Shown here piece after piece: positions 8,802-15,888 of a stretch of DNA of 64,000 nt. The DNA is from Candidatus Tenderia electrophaga (lineage in GTDB: Bacteria > Pseudomonadota > Gammaproteobacteria > Tenderiales > Tenderiaceae). The translations under genes and the position numbers were made by a program. Numbering within the stretch: the stretch's first letter is position 1; every line of letters starts with the position of its first letter. A model generated the notes under the pieces. The model saw only the letters and a list, made by a program, of their open reading frames with translations, ran no database searches and was not told the DNA's origin. Where the stretch lies: assembly GCA_001447805.1 (NCBI GenBank), contig CP013099.1:310001-374000 (forward strand), in the 5' to 3' direction.

Positions 8802-9929
8802 ATGGGGACACGTCAGGGAAACGGCGGGGGCTCGGCGGCGCACACGGATACGGTTTCGATTTTAATTGTGGATGATGATCCGGATATTTGCTGCTTTATC
8901 AGCACTATGTTGTCCGGCAATGATTATCAGGTCGATTGCGCTATGGACGGCGTGAGCGCCATGGCCACAATACTCCGAAACGAGCCCGATCTCATTTGTC
9001 TGGATATGTACCTGCCCGATATCAGCGGCCTGGAGCTGTTGCGCCTGATTCGCGCCGAGGCGGCCAACAGCCAAATCCCCATCGTTATGATCACCGTCGA
9101 TGCCGAGCGCGACCTCAAGCTGCACTGTCTGGAGAGCGGCGCGGATGAGTTTCTCAACAAACCGCTGGACTATGCCGAGTTGAGCGTGCGCATGGCCAAT
9201 CTGTTGCGGGCCAAACGTTATAACGATTTACTCAAACATTACAGCGCCAGTTTGGAGGACGAGGTCAGGCAGAAGACCGACGACATCCGGCGCTATTGCA
9301 TCGACACGGTGATGACCCTGACGCGCGCCGCCGAGTTTCGCGATGAAAACACCGGCTGCCATGTGGCGCGTATCAGTCACTATGCACGCGAGTTGGCACA
9401 ACGTCTGGGGATGGGGGAGGAATTTTGCGAGCAGATTTTCTACGCCAGCCCCATGCATGACATCGGCAAGCTGGCGATACCGGATAACATTTTGCTGAAA
9501 CGCGGCGGCCTGTCGGGTGCCGAGTGGGATGTAATGAAGACGCACACCAGCATGGGCAAGCAAATCCTCAGCGGTCACGGCAGTCCGTATCTGGAAATGG
9601 GGCAGCAGATCGCTGAGAGTCACCACGAATACTGGGACGGTTCGGGTTATCCTCAGGCGCTTGCCGGTGCGGCCATTCCTCTGGCGGCACGCATCGTTAC
9701 CTTGTGCGATGTGTACGATGCCCTGCGCAGCAAGCGGCCTTACAAGCCCGACTACAGTCATCACCGCGCGCTTGAGCTGATGCGGCGCGGAGACGAGCGG
9801 ACTTACCCCGAGCAGTTTGATCCGGAAGTGCTGAATGCCTTTGCCGCCATCAGCGGCAGGTTCGACGAGATCTTCGTCGAGTCGCAGCGCGACAGCGAGT
9901 TCACTAGCCGAATTTCACAGTTACCCTGA
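8802..9929 (+). CDS. Response regulator with HD-GYP phosphodiesterase output
   Basis: A 375-residue two-domain protein of the RpfG type. Residues about 18-135 form a receiver domain: acidic DDD at 24-26, phospho-acceptor Asp68 in LICLDMYLP, MITVDA near 95 and the conserved lysine in NKPLDY. A coiled linker leads into an HD-GYP domain (about 160-360) with the HD pair in MHDIGKL, then HHEYWDGSGYP, the GYP signature, and the DVYDALRSKRPYK motif. HD-GYP domains hydrolyse cyclic di-GMP. No sensor kinase is adjacent. The ATG at 8802 is preceded by a purine-rich AGGGGGGAT. It converges on sbcB with only six bases between stops. Confidence 0.95.
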   Translation: MGTRQGNGGGSAAHTDTVSILIVDDDPDICCFISTMLSGNDYQVDCAMDGVSAMATILRNEPDLICLDMYLPDISGLELLRLIRAEAANSQIPIVMITVDAERDLKLHCLESGADEFLNKPLDYAELSVRMANLLRAKRYNDLLKHYSASLEDEVRQKTDDIRRYCIDTVMTLTRAAEFRDENTGCHVARISHYARELAQRLGMGEEFCEQIFYASPMHDIGKLAIPDNILLKRGGLSGAEWDVMKTHTSMGKQILSGHGSPYLEMGQQIAESHHEYWDGSGYPQALAGAAIPLAARIVTLCDVYDALRSKRPYKPDYSHHRALELMRRGDERTYPEQFDPEVLNAFAAISGRFDEIFVESQRDSEFTSRISQLP

Positions 9930-9935
9930 TAGGGC

Positions 9936-11363
9936 TCAGGCCAGGCTGGCCTCTAACCCGCGGGCGTAGTCTTCCAGTGCTTTGAGCACCTTCAATTCTG
10001 TGTCGGTGCGCTCCGCCATTTGACTCAGGCGGGTCAGCTCGGCGAGGTAGGCGCCCACATCGAGACGTGTCTGTCTGAAGGTCTGCCAGCGTTGTTGCTC
10101 CGCTTCGGTAAGCGTTTCGGGCCAGTTGCGGGCGCGCATGCGAAACAGCATTTCGGGCAGGCGGCTGTCGTTGAAAGGCGGTTGGTAGCCGACCAGGTCT
10201 TGCGGCGCCATGCTGTGGATGTGGCGCATGCGCTCCTTGTCATCATCATTGAAGAAGGGGCCACCGTAGAGCATCTCATCGGGGTCGGTGCGTTTTTCGA
10301 ATTCGGTTTCGCTCATGACCTTCTGGATCTTTTTCGCCAGGCCCGGCTGGCCGCGAATGATTTCCAGGTGGGTGCGGCAGACATTGAGGTCAATGCCGTA
10401 TTTCTTGGCCGCCTTGCCGTCCAGGGTCATGAACGGCGCAATTACGGGGCACTTGTTGACGTGCACGGTCTTGAGCGGGATGCGCGCCACGCCTTCAGCT
10501 AGATCTTCATTGCGGGTGAATAGGCGTTCGTGAATCTTGGCCGGACTGAGATTGAGCAGGTCTTGCGGATCGGCGCTGAGGTCGTAGACGATAATGCCGT
10601 TCTTGTTGATCGGGTGCTGGGCCACCGGCACCACCACCGCCATATTGCCCTTTTCCACCGGGTACATGCCGGAGACGTGAATCACCGGCTTTTGTTCGCG
10701 CAGATTGAGCAGCTTGAAAAGTTTGTTCTTGCTGCGGTTGTTAAAGGCGAAATCGAACAGCTTGGGTTGTTGCTGTTTGATCAATTTGGCCACGGCAATG
10801 GTGGCGTAGACATCGGAGAGGGCGTCATGGGCGGATTCGTGACTGATGCCGTTGGCCACGGTTAGATCCTCCAACCGCACACTGGGGCGCCCCTCGTCAT
10901 TGACCGGCCATTCGATGCCTTCCGGGCGTAAGCTGCGGGTGGCGCGCACCAGGTCCAGCAGATCCCAGCGCGAACAGCCGTTTTGCCATTCGCGGGCGTA
11001 TGGGTCGAATAGATTGCGATACAAGGTATGGCGGGTGAACTCGTCATCGAAGCGCAGGTTGTTATAACCCAGTACGCAGGTGTTGGCTTGGCTGAACTCC
11101 TGATTAATGCGTTGAATAAATTCCGCCTCCGGGAGGCCCTCGGCCAGGGCCTTTTGCGGCGTGATGCCGGTGATCAGGCATGAGCTCGGATTGGGTAGAA
11201 AATCGTTCGCCGGTTTGCAATACATCATCACGGGCTCGCCGATGATATTCAGGTCCATGTCGGTACGGATGCCGGCGAACTGAGCCAGGCGATCGCTCAT
11301 GGGGTTAAGGCCGAAGGCCTCGTAGTCGTACCAATAAAAGGTCGGTGTGGCTGAATTATTCAT
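9936..11363 (-). CDS. sbcB: Exodeoxyribonuclease I
   Basis: Degrades single-stranded DNA 3' to 5', acting in recombination and mismatch repair. The 475-residue protein matches the E. coli enzyme in length. The DEDDh exonuclease fold is visible: FYWYDYEAFGLNPMSDRLAQFAGIRTD supplies the first Asp and Glu, GYNNLRFDDEFTRHTLYRN the second Asp, and HDALSDVYAT the last His and Asp. The SH3-like and helical C-terminal domains follow (for example KKIQKVMSETEFEKR and EMLFRMRARNWPETL). I use the ATG at 11363 (MNNSATPTFYWYDYE); fifteen further codons upstream have no family support. Confidence 0.96.
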   Translation of the reverse strand: MNNSATPTFYWYDYEAFGLNPMSDRLAQFAGIRTDMDLNIIGEPVMMYCKPANDFLPNPSSCLITGITPQKALAEGLPEAEFIQRINQEFSQANTCVLGYNNLRFDDEFTRHTLYRNLFDPYAREWQNGCSRWDLLDLVRATRSLRPEGIEWPVNDEGRPSVRLEDLTVANGISHESAHDALSDVYATIAVAKLIKQQQPKLFDFAFNNRSKNKLFKLLNLREQKPVIHVSGMYPVEKGNMAVVVPVAQHPINKNGIIVYDLSADPQDLLNLSPAKIHERLFTRNEDLAEGVARIPLKTVHVNKCPVIAPFMTLDGKAAKKYGIDLNVCRTHLEIIRGQPGLAKKIQKVMSETEFEKRTDPDEMLYGGPFFNDDDKERMRHIHSMAPQDLVGYQPPFNDSRLPEMLFRMRARNWPETLTEAEQQRWQTFRQTRLDVGAYLAELTRLSQMAERTDTELKVLKALEDYARGLEASLA

Positions 11364-11558
11364 TTGCCGCTTTCTGGTTGTTTGCTGCCGGGACGGGCAA
11401 TTTAACACATGTGGGCCGTTTCCCCGCTTGACATGCCGTCGTGCGTCGGTCGCAGGACTGCGTGAATAGTCATGAAAAGGGTATAAAAACCTAAGGGAAA
11501 CAAGCGTTCAGCGTTGGTCCTCGGTGCCCTGTCTTCGCTACAGCGAGCTCGGATCCTA
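11364..11558. other. Intergenic region upstream of the DUF2892 transcription unit
   Basis: No gene is supported here. The stretch holds the sbcB 5' flank and then about 100 bases without clear signals before the FNR-type site at 11559. AAAAGGGTATAAAAACC at 11474-11490 contains a TATAAA-like -10 but no matching -35. Confidence 0.4.
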
Positions 11559-11602
11559 TTGATAAATCTCAATGCATAGCAAGGCGGCTTGCGAAATACT
11601 AT
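11559..11602 (+). promoter_or_regulatory. FNR/Anr-type class II promoter
   Basis: TTGAT-AAAT-CTCAA at 11559-11572 differs from the FNR consensus (TTGAT-N4-ATCAA) at one position. TACTAT at 11597-11602 makes a fair -10 box. If transcription starts near 11608, the site is centred at about -42, the normal place for FNR activation of a class II promoter. It serves the DUF2892 gene at 11729. Oxygen-responsive control is therefore inferred from position and sequence, not shown. Confidence 0.65.
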
Positions 11603-11607
11603 TACTC

Positions 11608-11728
11608 AAGTATTCGCCGCGACCCTACTAACTAGGGAGGCGGGTGCAAGTAAGAGTACCACGAGGGGTTGTCCCCTACGCCAATGGCAGCCCCCCAACA
11701 TCAGCATAATTGCTGAAAGGAGGCAATC
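11608..11728 (+). ncRNA. Structured 5' leader of the DUF2892 gene
   Basis: The inferred untranslated leader is about 120 bases and folds well on paper. Hairpin 1 pairs CCGC (11617-11620) and CCCTA (11623-11627) with TAGGG (11633-11637) and GCGG (11640-11643), leaving a small symmetric internal loop. Hairpin 2 is AGGGG-TTGT-CCCCT (11664-11677). Hairpin 3 is TCAGCA-TAAT-TGCTGA (11701-11716), ending directly at the AAGGAGG ribosome-binding site (11717-11723). The last hairpin could affect access to that site. I do not recognise the leader as a known riboswitch class. Confidence 0.45.
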
Positions 11729-12043
11729 ATGGCCAAGATACGTGCAGTCTTAAATACAGGGCCTGCTGACCGCATTACCCGATTGGTGCTGGGTTTCGCG
11801 CTATTTTTCTGGATGTATTCGCTAGGCACCCTGGAACCGTTGGAGATTGCGGGGATGTTCGTCTCGTTCTACCTGCTCCTGACCGGCCTGCTGGGCTGGG
11901 ATCCGATTTATCACGTGCTTAAATTCAAGTCCATGTCGGAAGAACAGGCACAAAAAGGGCAGCCCTACTGCGAGAATAAGCCCCGGCACGATAGCAATGT
12001 GACATCGACTCGCCCCGATGGCCACTCGGCCCTGCGTCGCTGA
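11729..12043 (+). CDS. DUF2892 (YgaP-type) inner membrane protein
   Basis: A 104-residue protein with two predicted membrane helices (about residues 17-35 and 41-60: LVLGFALFFWMYSLG and IAGMFVSFYLLLTGLLG), the arrangement of the DUF2892 family, whose best-known member is the membrane part of the YgaP rhodanese. This copy has no rhodanese domain. Its tail beyond residue 75 is hydrophilic and less conserved, with one Cys (PYCENK). AAGGAGG six bases upstream fixes the start. It stands alone between an FNR-type promoter and a strong terminator, so it is its own transcription unit, probably used at low oxygen. Confidence 0.85.
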   Translation: MAKIRAVLNTGPADRITRLVLGFALFFWMYSLGTLEPLEIAGMFVSFYLLLTGLLGWDPIYHVLKFKSMSEEQAQKGQPYCENKPRHDSNVTSTRPDGHSALRR

Positions 12044-12080
12044 GCCGACGCTCTTCGGGCAGATACCCGGAGACAGCGGC
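12044..12080 (+). other. Hairpin in the 3' region of the DUF2892 transcript
   Basis: GCCG at 12044-12047 can pair with CGGC at 12077-12080, and inside it CTTCGGG (12053-12059) pairs with CCCGGAG (12066-12072) around a CAGATA loop. It lies between the stop codon and the terminator, so it would be part of the mRNA 3' end. Confidence 0.4.
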
Positions 12081-12108
12081 TAAAGAAAACGTCCATGTAG
12101 GCGAAACG

Positions 12109-12142
12109 GGCGGCGTTCCCAAGCGGGGAGCGCCGCCTTTTT
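12109..12142 (+). terminator. Rho-independent terminator
   Basis: GGCGGCGTTCCC (12109-12120) pairs with GGGGA and CGCCGCC (12125-12137) around the loop AAGC, with one bulged G at 12130, and is followed by TTTTT (12138-12142). It terminates the DUF2892 transcript. Confidence 0.92.
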
Positions 12143-12269
12143 ACTTGCCTGGTGGCGCTGTTTCGCTTCCCGAAGTTTTCCGGCGTCCGGTGGTCGCTGC
12201 GGATATCGCCATGGTTGTGGCGTATGATGTGGATTCGGTGCATCCCGGCGCGGGGAACCTCGACCATGT

Positions 12270-12674
12270 TTACCTGGGCTGCACTGCTAAGGCGAGGCGT
12301 GTGATACCCGCCTGTTGCAAATCCCCCATCACTCCGGCCAGGGTCTCATAATGTGTCATGCCATCGGCATTGAGCCGCAACACCAGCTCCGGTGTGGCCT
12401 TAAGACGTTGCTGCAGATGCTCAATCACGCTGCTACGGGTCACGGCATCGCCCTCCAGCAGCAGCCCACCATCGGGCATCAGCACCAGGTCGACCACCAC
12501 CGGTTCGTTCAGGGGTTGGGCCTTGGCCTGCGGCAGTTTGACTTGCAGGGCGTTGGTGATCATGGGCGCCAGCAAGATGAAAATCACCAACAGCACCAAC
12601 ATGATGTCCACCATCGGGGTGACGTTGATCTCCGACAGGGGTTGATCGTGATGATCGGTGGTACCGGCGCTCAT
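12270..12674 (-). CDS. exbD: ExbD/TolR-type biopolymer transport protein
   Basis: Part of the proton-driven motor that energises TonB (or a TolA-like partner) in the inner membrane. The 134 residues show one N-terminal membrane helix after a short cytoplasmic tail ([22 protein letters not shown]); the Asp in [11 protein letters not shown] is the conserved proton-translocating residue. The C-terminal periplasmic part ([22 protein letters not shown]-like) is typical of ExbD. It starts at the ATG at 12674, overlapping the exbB stop as ATGA, so the two are translationally coupled. Because exbB is truncated upstream by an insertion element, this gene may now lack its native promoter. Confidence 0.93.
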   Translation of the reverse strand: MSAGTTDHHDQPLSEINVTPMVDIMLVLLVIFILLAPMITNALQVKLPQAKAQPLNEPVVVDLVLMPDGGLLLEGDAVTRSSVIEHLQQRLKATPELVLRLNADGMTHYETLAGVMGDLQQAGITRLALAVQPR

Positions 12675-13067
12675 GGTGCTGCCTCCGCAGTGGCCGCGGG
12701 TCCGCGGGCCAGCAGAGCACGGGTATTGACCTCGATGATGGCGAGCAGCTTGCGCAGGCGCCGAATCAGCAGATTGTAACCGGCCACCGCCGGGATGGCG
12801 GCGAACAGTCCCATGGCCGTGGCCACCAGGGCCTCGCCCACCGGTCCCGCCACCGTCTCCAGGGAGATGCCCGTGCTGCCGCCCAGATTCTGCAGGGCGT
12901 GCATGATGCCCCACACCGTGCCCAGCAGGCTGATGAAGGGGGCGGTGTTGCCCACCGTGGCAAGCAGGGTAAGTTGATTCTCCAGCTCCAGGCGTTGCCG
13001 TGTTAGGCCGTCGTTACGGGCGCTCTCGTCGGCCGGGTTGCCGTGCTTGAACAGTTGGCCCGACAAC
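12671..13067 (-). pseudogene. exbB: exbB (MotA/TolQ/ExbB proton channel), N-terminus lost to IS insertion
   Basis: About 132 C-terminal residues of an ExbB/TolQ protein remain. The hallmark stretch is intact: [26 protein letters not shown], followed by [29 protein letters not shown], which hold two of the three membrane helices. Coding sequence stops at the IS boundary at 13067/13068, so the first helix and the cytoplasmic start of a normal ExbB (usually over 200 residues) are missing. The frame can be read about 110 bases into the element as unrelated residues (start near 13177), which might give a chimeric product but not a normal one. The rest of the gene is not found elsewhere in the window. 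Confidence 0.9.
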
Positions 13068-13127
13068 TGATGTGGTCTGATACATCCGGACACCGAGTTA
13101 AGGCTGTAAAATGCCATAACGGGGTGA

Positions 13128-13424
13128 ATGATGCCAACAGAGAAGAAGACAAGACGGAAATACACGGAAGACTTCAAGCGGGACGCGGTGGCGCTGGTGA
13201 CCGAACAGGGTTACAAGGTGGCGGAGGCGGCCCGGAGTCTGGGGATCAACGACAATCTGCTGCGCCGATGGCGGCAGGAATTTTCGGACGATGCCAGCGG
13301 TGCGCAGCTGTCGGCGGATGAGCGCGAGGAGCTGAATCGGCTGCGGAAGGAGAACCGCATGCTGCGGATGGAAAAGGAGATTTTAAAAAAAGCCAGCCAG
13401 TACTTCGCGAAGGAAATGAAGTGA
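13128..13424 (+). CDS. IS3-family OrfA (transposase helix-turn-helix subunit)
   Basis: Ninety-eight residues. The N-terminal part ([14 protein letters not shown] then [21 protein letters not shown]) is the OrfA helix-turn-helix that binds the IS ends, and the C-terminal part ([21 protein letters not shown]) is the leucine zipper used for oligomerisation. A run of seven A followed by G (13385-13392) near the end is a classical -1 slippery site. Slippage there reads in frame into orfB and would make the OrfAB transposase. Confidence 0.93.
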   Translation: MMPTEKKTRRKYTEDFKRDAVALVTEQGYKVAEAARSLGINDNLLRRWRQEFSDDASGAQLSADEREELNRLRKENRMLRMEKEILKKASQYFAKEMK

Positions 13425-14296
13425 AGTACGCCTTCATCCGGGACCATGCATGCCGTTGGCCGGTATTGCATCTGTGCCGCCTGCTAGGTGTGCAGCGCAG
13501 TGCCTACTACGACTGGCGGGACCGGCCTGGCCAGGTCATTCCGGCCGAGGAACTGGCCTTGCGGCGGCGCATGAAGGCGTTGTTCAAGGCCTCCCGGGAC
13601 AGTTTGGGTAGTCGAACGATGGCGCGCAAACTGCGCGAGGAGGGCTTTGAGATCGGCCGTGACCGGACGCGCCGCCTGATGAAGGCGTTGAGCCTGGAGG
13701 TTAGAGCGAAGCGCAAATACAAGGCGACAACCGACAGCAAACACCAGCTGCCGGTGGCGGAGAATGTGCTGAACCGCCAGTTCAACCCGACGAGGCCGAA
13801 CCAGGCCTGGGGCGCAGATATCACGTATCTGTGGACGCAGGAAGGCTGGGTATACCTGGCGGTGGTGATCGACCTGTATTCGCGCCGCGTGGTCGGCTGG
13901 GCCATGGATCGGCGCATGAAGAAAGCCCTGGTGATCCGGGCCTTGCTGATGGCGATCAATCTGAGAAACCCGCCACCAGGCCTGATCCATCATTCGGACC
14001 GTGGCAGCCAATATGCCAGTCGCGCCTATCAGAAGCTGCTGGCACAACATGGGATGGTTTGCAGTATGAGTCGCAAGGGTAACTGCTGGGATAATGCCCC
14101 GGTGGAACGCTTCTTCAGTAGCCTGAAGCGGGAATGGACCGGTGATCGCTTGTACCGGACCCGGAAGGAAGCGATTGCTGATGTCCGGGAATACGTGGCG
14201 GTGTATTACAATGCTCAGCGCCTGCATTCGACGCTGGGTTACAAGACACCGATGGATTACGAAAAGGACCTTAACAAAGTGTCCGGAAACACTTGA
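13421..14296 (+). CDS. IS3-family OrfB (DDE transposase catalytic subunit)
   Basis: Begins with GTG overlapping the orfA stop (GTGA) and encodes 291 residues. An HTH_21-like segment comes first (SLGSRTMARKLREEGFEIGRDR), then the retroviral-integrase-type core: first Asp in WGADITYLWT, second Asp in HHSDRGSQYAS, catalytic Glu in VERFFSSLKRE. The last residues (YNAQRLHSTLGYKTPMDYE) are the family tail. All three catalytic residues are present and there is no internal stop, so the element may still be active. Confidence 0.94.
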   Translation: MKYAFIRDHACRWPVLHLCRLLGVQRSAYYDWRDRPGQVIPAEELALRRRMKALFKASRDSLGSRTMARKLREEGFEIGRDRTRRLMKALSLEVRAKRKYKATTDSKHQLPVAENVLNRQFNPTRPNQAWGADITYLWTQEGWVYLAVVIDLYSRRVVGWAMDRRMKKALVIRALLMAINLRNPPPGLIHHSDRGSQYASRAYQKLLAQHGMVCSMSRKGNCWDNAPVERFFSSLKREWTGDRLYRTRKEAIADVREYVAVYYNAQRLHSTLGYKTPMDYEKDLNKVSGNT

Positions 14297-14299
14297 CCA

Positions 14300-14458
14300 C
14301 TACATTAAGAACCGGTCCTCTTCTATTTCGGAATTCTCAGGATCGTAGAATTGAATTGCAAATTCATCGTAAAACACGGACTTAGCTTCATCAAAGGAAA
14401 CTCCGTGTTTTCGCTGATTTGATATGGCTTTTGCAGAATCCCATTCGAACTTGATCAT
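14300..14458 (-). pseudogene. brnT: BrnT-type toxin, C-terminus cut by IS3 copy 1
   Basis: BrnT is the RelE-like ribonuclease toxin of the BrnT/BrnA type II system. The fragment begins MIKFEWDSAKAISNQRKHGV and continues SFDEAKSVFYDEFAIQFYDP to EEDRFL, the N-terminal half of a normal BrnT of about 90 residues, and then runs into the IS end, where a stop follows after one residue. The missing half holds the later strands and catalytic residues, and no brnA follows, so it should be inactive. Its upstream flank is an attC-like site on the same strand, so it appears to have been an integron cassette gene. Confidence 0.82.
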
Positions 14459-14599
14459 ACGTACAGTGTATGTACATTCTCGGGATTTTTCAAGCGGCCC
14501 TAACGCCACGGCTCACAGGCGACAGACTCGTAGCGCAGCGGAGTGATCTAGCACCACTTTTGTGGACAGTTTATCACTGTACTGCTGAAGAGGCGCAAG

Positions 14600-14971
14600 A
14601 TGGGAAAGACCATCAAGAAAAACTATGACCGCTACACTCTGGAATTCAAACTGCACGCCATAAAACTGTCCGATCATCCAAATATCACCGCGCTGGATGT
14701 GGCGGAGACGCTAGGTATCCACCCTGTCATGTTGTATCGTTGGCGAATGGAAAAGAAAAATGGAACCTTGCGTGAAAACAAACAGATGAAGAAGAAAGCC
14801 AAGCCATCCCGGAAAGCAAAACCACAGCCTGATCCCATGGTCGAGAGGCAGGCCGAATTACTAAAAGCTAATAAACGAATTAAGGATCTCGAGAAGACTC
14901 TGGCAGCAAAGCAAGAGGAGCTCGATATCCTAAAAAAAGCCAAGCGGTTCTTTTCGAAAGCAAGACGGTAA
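14600..14971 (+). CDS. IS3-family OrfA of copy 2
   Basis: The 123 residues begin with a helix-turn-helix (RYTLEFKLHAIKLS, then LDVAETLGIHPVMLYRWR), continue through a lysine-rich linker and end in a coiled coil (LLKANKRIKDLEKTLAAKQEELDILKK). A run of seven A plus G at 14932-14939 is a likely -1 frameshift site. After the shift the frame stays open across the orfA stop into orfB, so a fused OrfAB can be made. Confidence 0.92.
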   Translation: MGKTIKKNYDRYTLEFKLHAIKLSDHPNITALDVAETLGIHPVMLYRWRMEKKNGTLRENKQMKKKAKPSRKAKPQPDPMVERQAELLKANKRIKDLEKTLAAKQEELDILKKAKRFFSKARR

Positions 14972-15009
14972 GATTTGAATTTATCGAGAAGAACCGCTGT
15001 TTTCATAAA

Positions 15010-15822
15010 GTGTCGACATTATGTGATTTATTGGGTGTCTCCACGAGTGGTTTTTATGCCTGGCGTGTACGCCCGATAAGTCAGCGACGCCAATATGATA
15101 TTCAGTTAATGAAACTTATTCGTGAGTTGCATCAAGGGCATCGTCGAGCCTATGGGGCCGCCAGAATGCATTGGGAATTACGTAATCGAGGCTATGGCTG
15201 CAGCCGCAGGCGCATCAACCGCCTTATGCGCGAGCTTGGCATTAAGGCCTCAACGACAGGGTTGTATGCGTGGAGACCAGGGCAGCATGAGTTTTATTCG
15301 TCAACGGGAAACCAGCTCAAGGAACTGCAGGAGCCGGGAAAAGTGGGTGAGCAGTGGGTCAGTGACTTCACCTATATACGCACCCGGAATGGATGGATCT
15401 ATCATGCTGTCGTGTTGGATCTGTTCAGCCGAAAAGTAGTTGGCTGGTCGTTCAGTAAAAAACGAAACACTGAATTGACGAAGAGCGCATTAAGAATGGC
15501 CTTGGTACGAAGCAAACCAGACACCGACTGTATATTCCATTCTGACCAAGGCATTGAGTATGCCGCTCATGAGTTCCGGGACATGGTTCTAGGTGCAGGA
15601 TTTGTGCGTAGCATGAGCAGAAAAGGAAACCCGCTGGATAATGCCACTATGGAATCCTATTTCCATACAATGAAAGCCGAGCTTGTTCATCAGAAAATGT
15701 TTGAAAATGAAATTGAAGCCGTGGCTCATATTGTGGAGTACATTGAATTCTACAACCGGGAGCGATTGCATTCCTCATTGGGCTATCAATCGCCAGATAT
15801 GTATGAAAAACTATTGGCTTAA
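15010..15822 (+). CDS. IS3-family OrfB of copy 2 (DDE transposase)
   Basis: Encodes 270 residues from the GTG at 15010; the open frame continues upstream to the slippery site, so the protein is probably made only as an OrfAB fusion. The catalytic core is complete: Asp in WVSDFTYIRTRNGW, Asp in FHSDQGIEYAA and Glu in TMESYFHTMKAEL, with the family tail YNRERLHSSLGYQSPDMYE. An HTH_21 segment (RAYGAARMHWELRNRGYGCSRR region) precedes it. Confidence 0.93.
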   Translation: MSTLCDLLGVSTSGFYAWRVRPISQRRQYDIQLMKLIRELHQGHRRAYGAARMHWELRNRGYGCSRRRINRLMRELGIKASTTGLYAWRPGQHEFYSSTGNQLKELQEPGKVGEQWVSDFTYIRTRNGWIYHAVVLDLFSRKVVGWSFSKKRNTELTKSALRMALVRSKPDTDCIFHSDQGIEYAAHEFRDMVLGAGFVRSMSRKGNPLDNATMESYFHTMKAELVHQKMFENEIEAVAHIVEYIEFYNRERLHSSLGYQSPDMYEKLLA

Positions 15823-15888
15823 GGCGTCCACAAAAGTGGTGCTAGATCAGAGAGTTTGGCGTCCTTGTGGAGCCGATTGTTAGAGCAT

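Larger units (their letters stand above)
13068..14304 (+). mobile_element. IS3-family insertion sequence (copy 1)
   Basis: The 1,237-base element has imperfect inverted ends: TGATGTGGTC...TCCGGACACCGAGTTAAGG on the left and, reversed, TGTAGTGGTC...TCCGGACACTTTGTTAAGG on the right. Between them lie overlapping orfA and orfB in the usual IS3 order. The flanks (CAAC on the left, TTAA on the right) do not form a target duplication. The left flank is exbB and the right flank is a truncated brnT, so the element sits at a rearrangement junction rather than in a simple insertion. Confidence 0.9.
14544..15849 (+). mobile_element. IS3-family insertion sequence (copy 2, different from copy 1)
   Basis: A 1,306-base element bounded by perfect 24-base inverted repeats (TGATCTAGCACCACTTTTGT plus GGAC, and its complement at 15826-15849). 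GAG directly flanks both ends (14541-14543 and 15850-15852), a 3-bp target duplication normal for IS3 family. It is unrelated in sequence to copy 1 and AT-richer. It lies in the loop of an attC site. Confidence 0.93.
14498..15885 (-). repeat. attC recombination site interrupted by IS3 copy 2
   Basis: Read on the minus strand, and with the insertion (14544-15849) and one GAG copy removed, this is a 79-base attC. It opens with TCTAAC (15885-15879 side), continues AATCGGCTCCAC, and closes with GTGAGCCGTGGC and GTTAGGG (14504-14498). The arms CGGCT-C-CAC and GTG-AGCCG pair with a single extrahelical C, the feature that sets strand choice for integron integrase. It lies 3' of the 473-residue cassette gene and 5' of brnT, as expected for a cassette array on the minus strand. 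Confidence 0.8.

Noticed and set aside
12044-12142. A riboswitch (c-di-GMP or fluoride type) in the hairpin-rich region after the DUF2892 gene
   Set aside because: The stretch lies downstream of the gene, has no matching core sequence, and is explained by an mRNA-end hairpin and a terminator.
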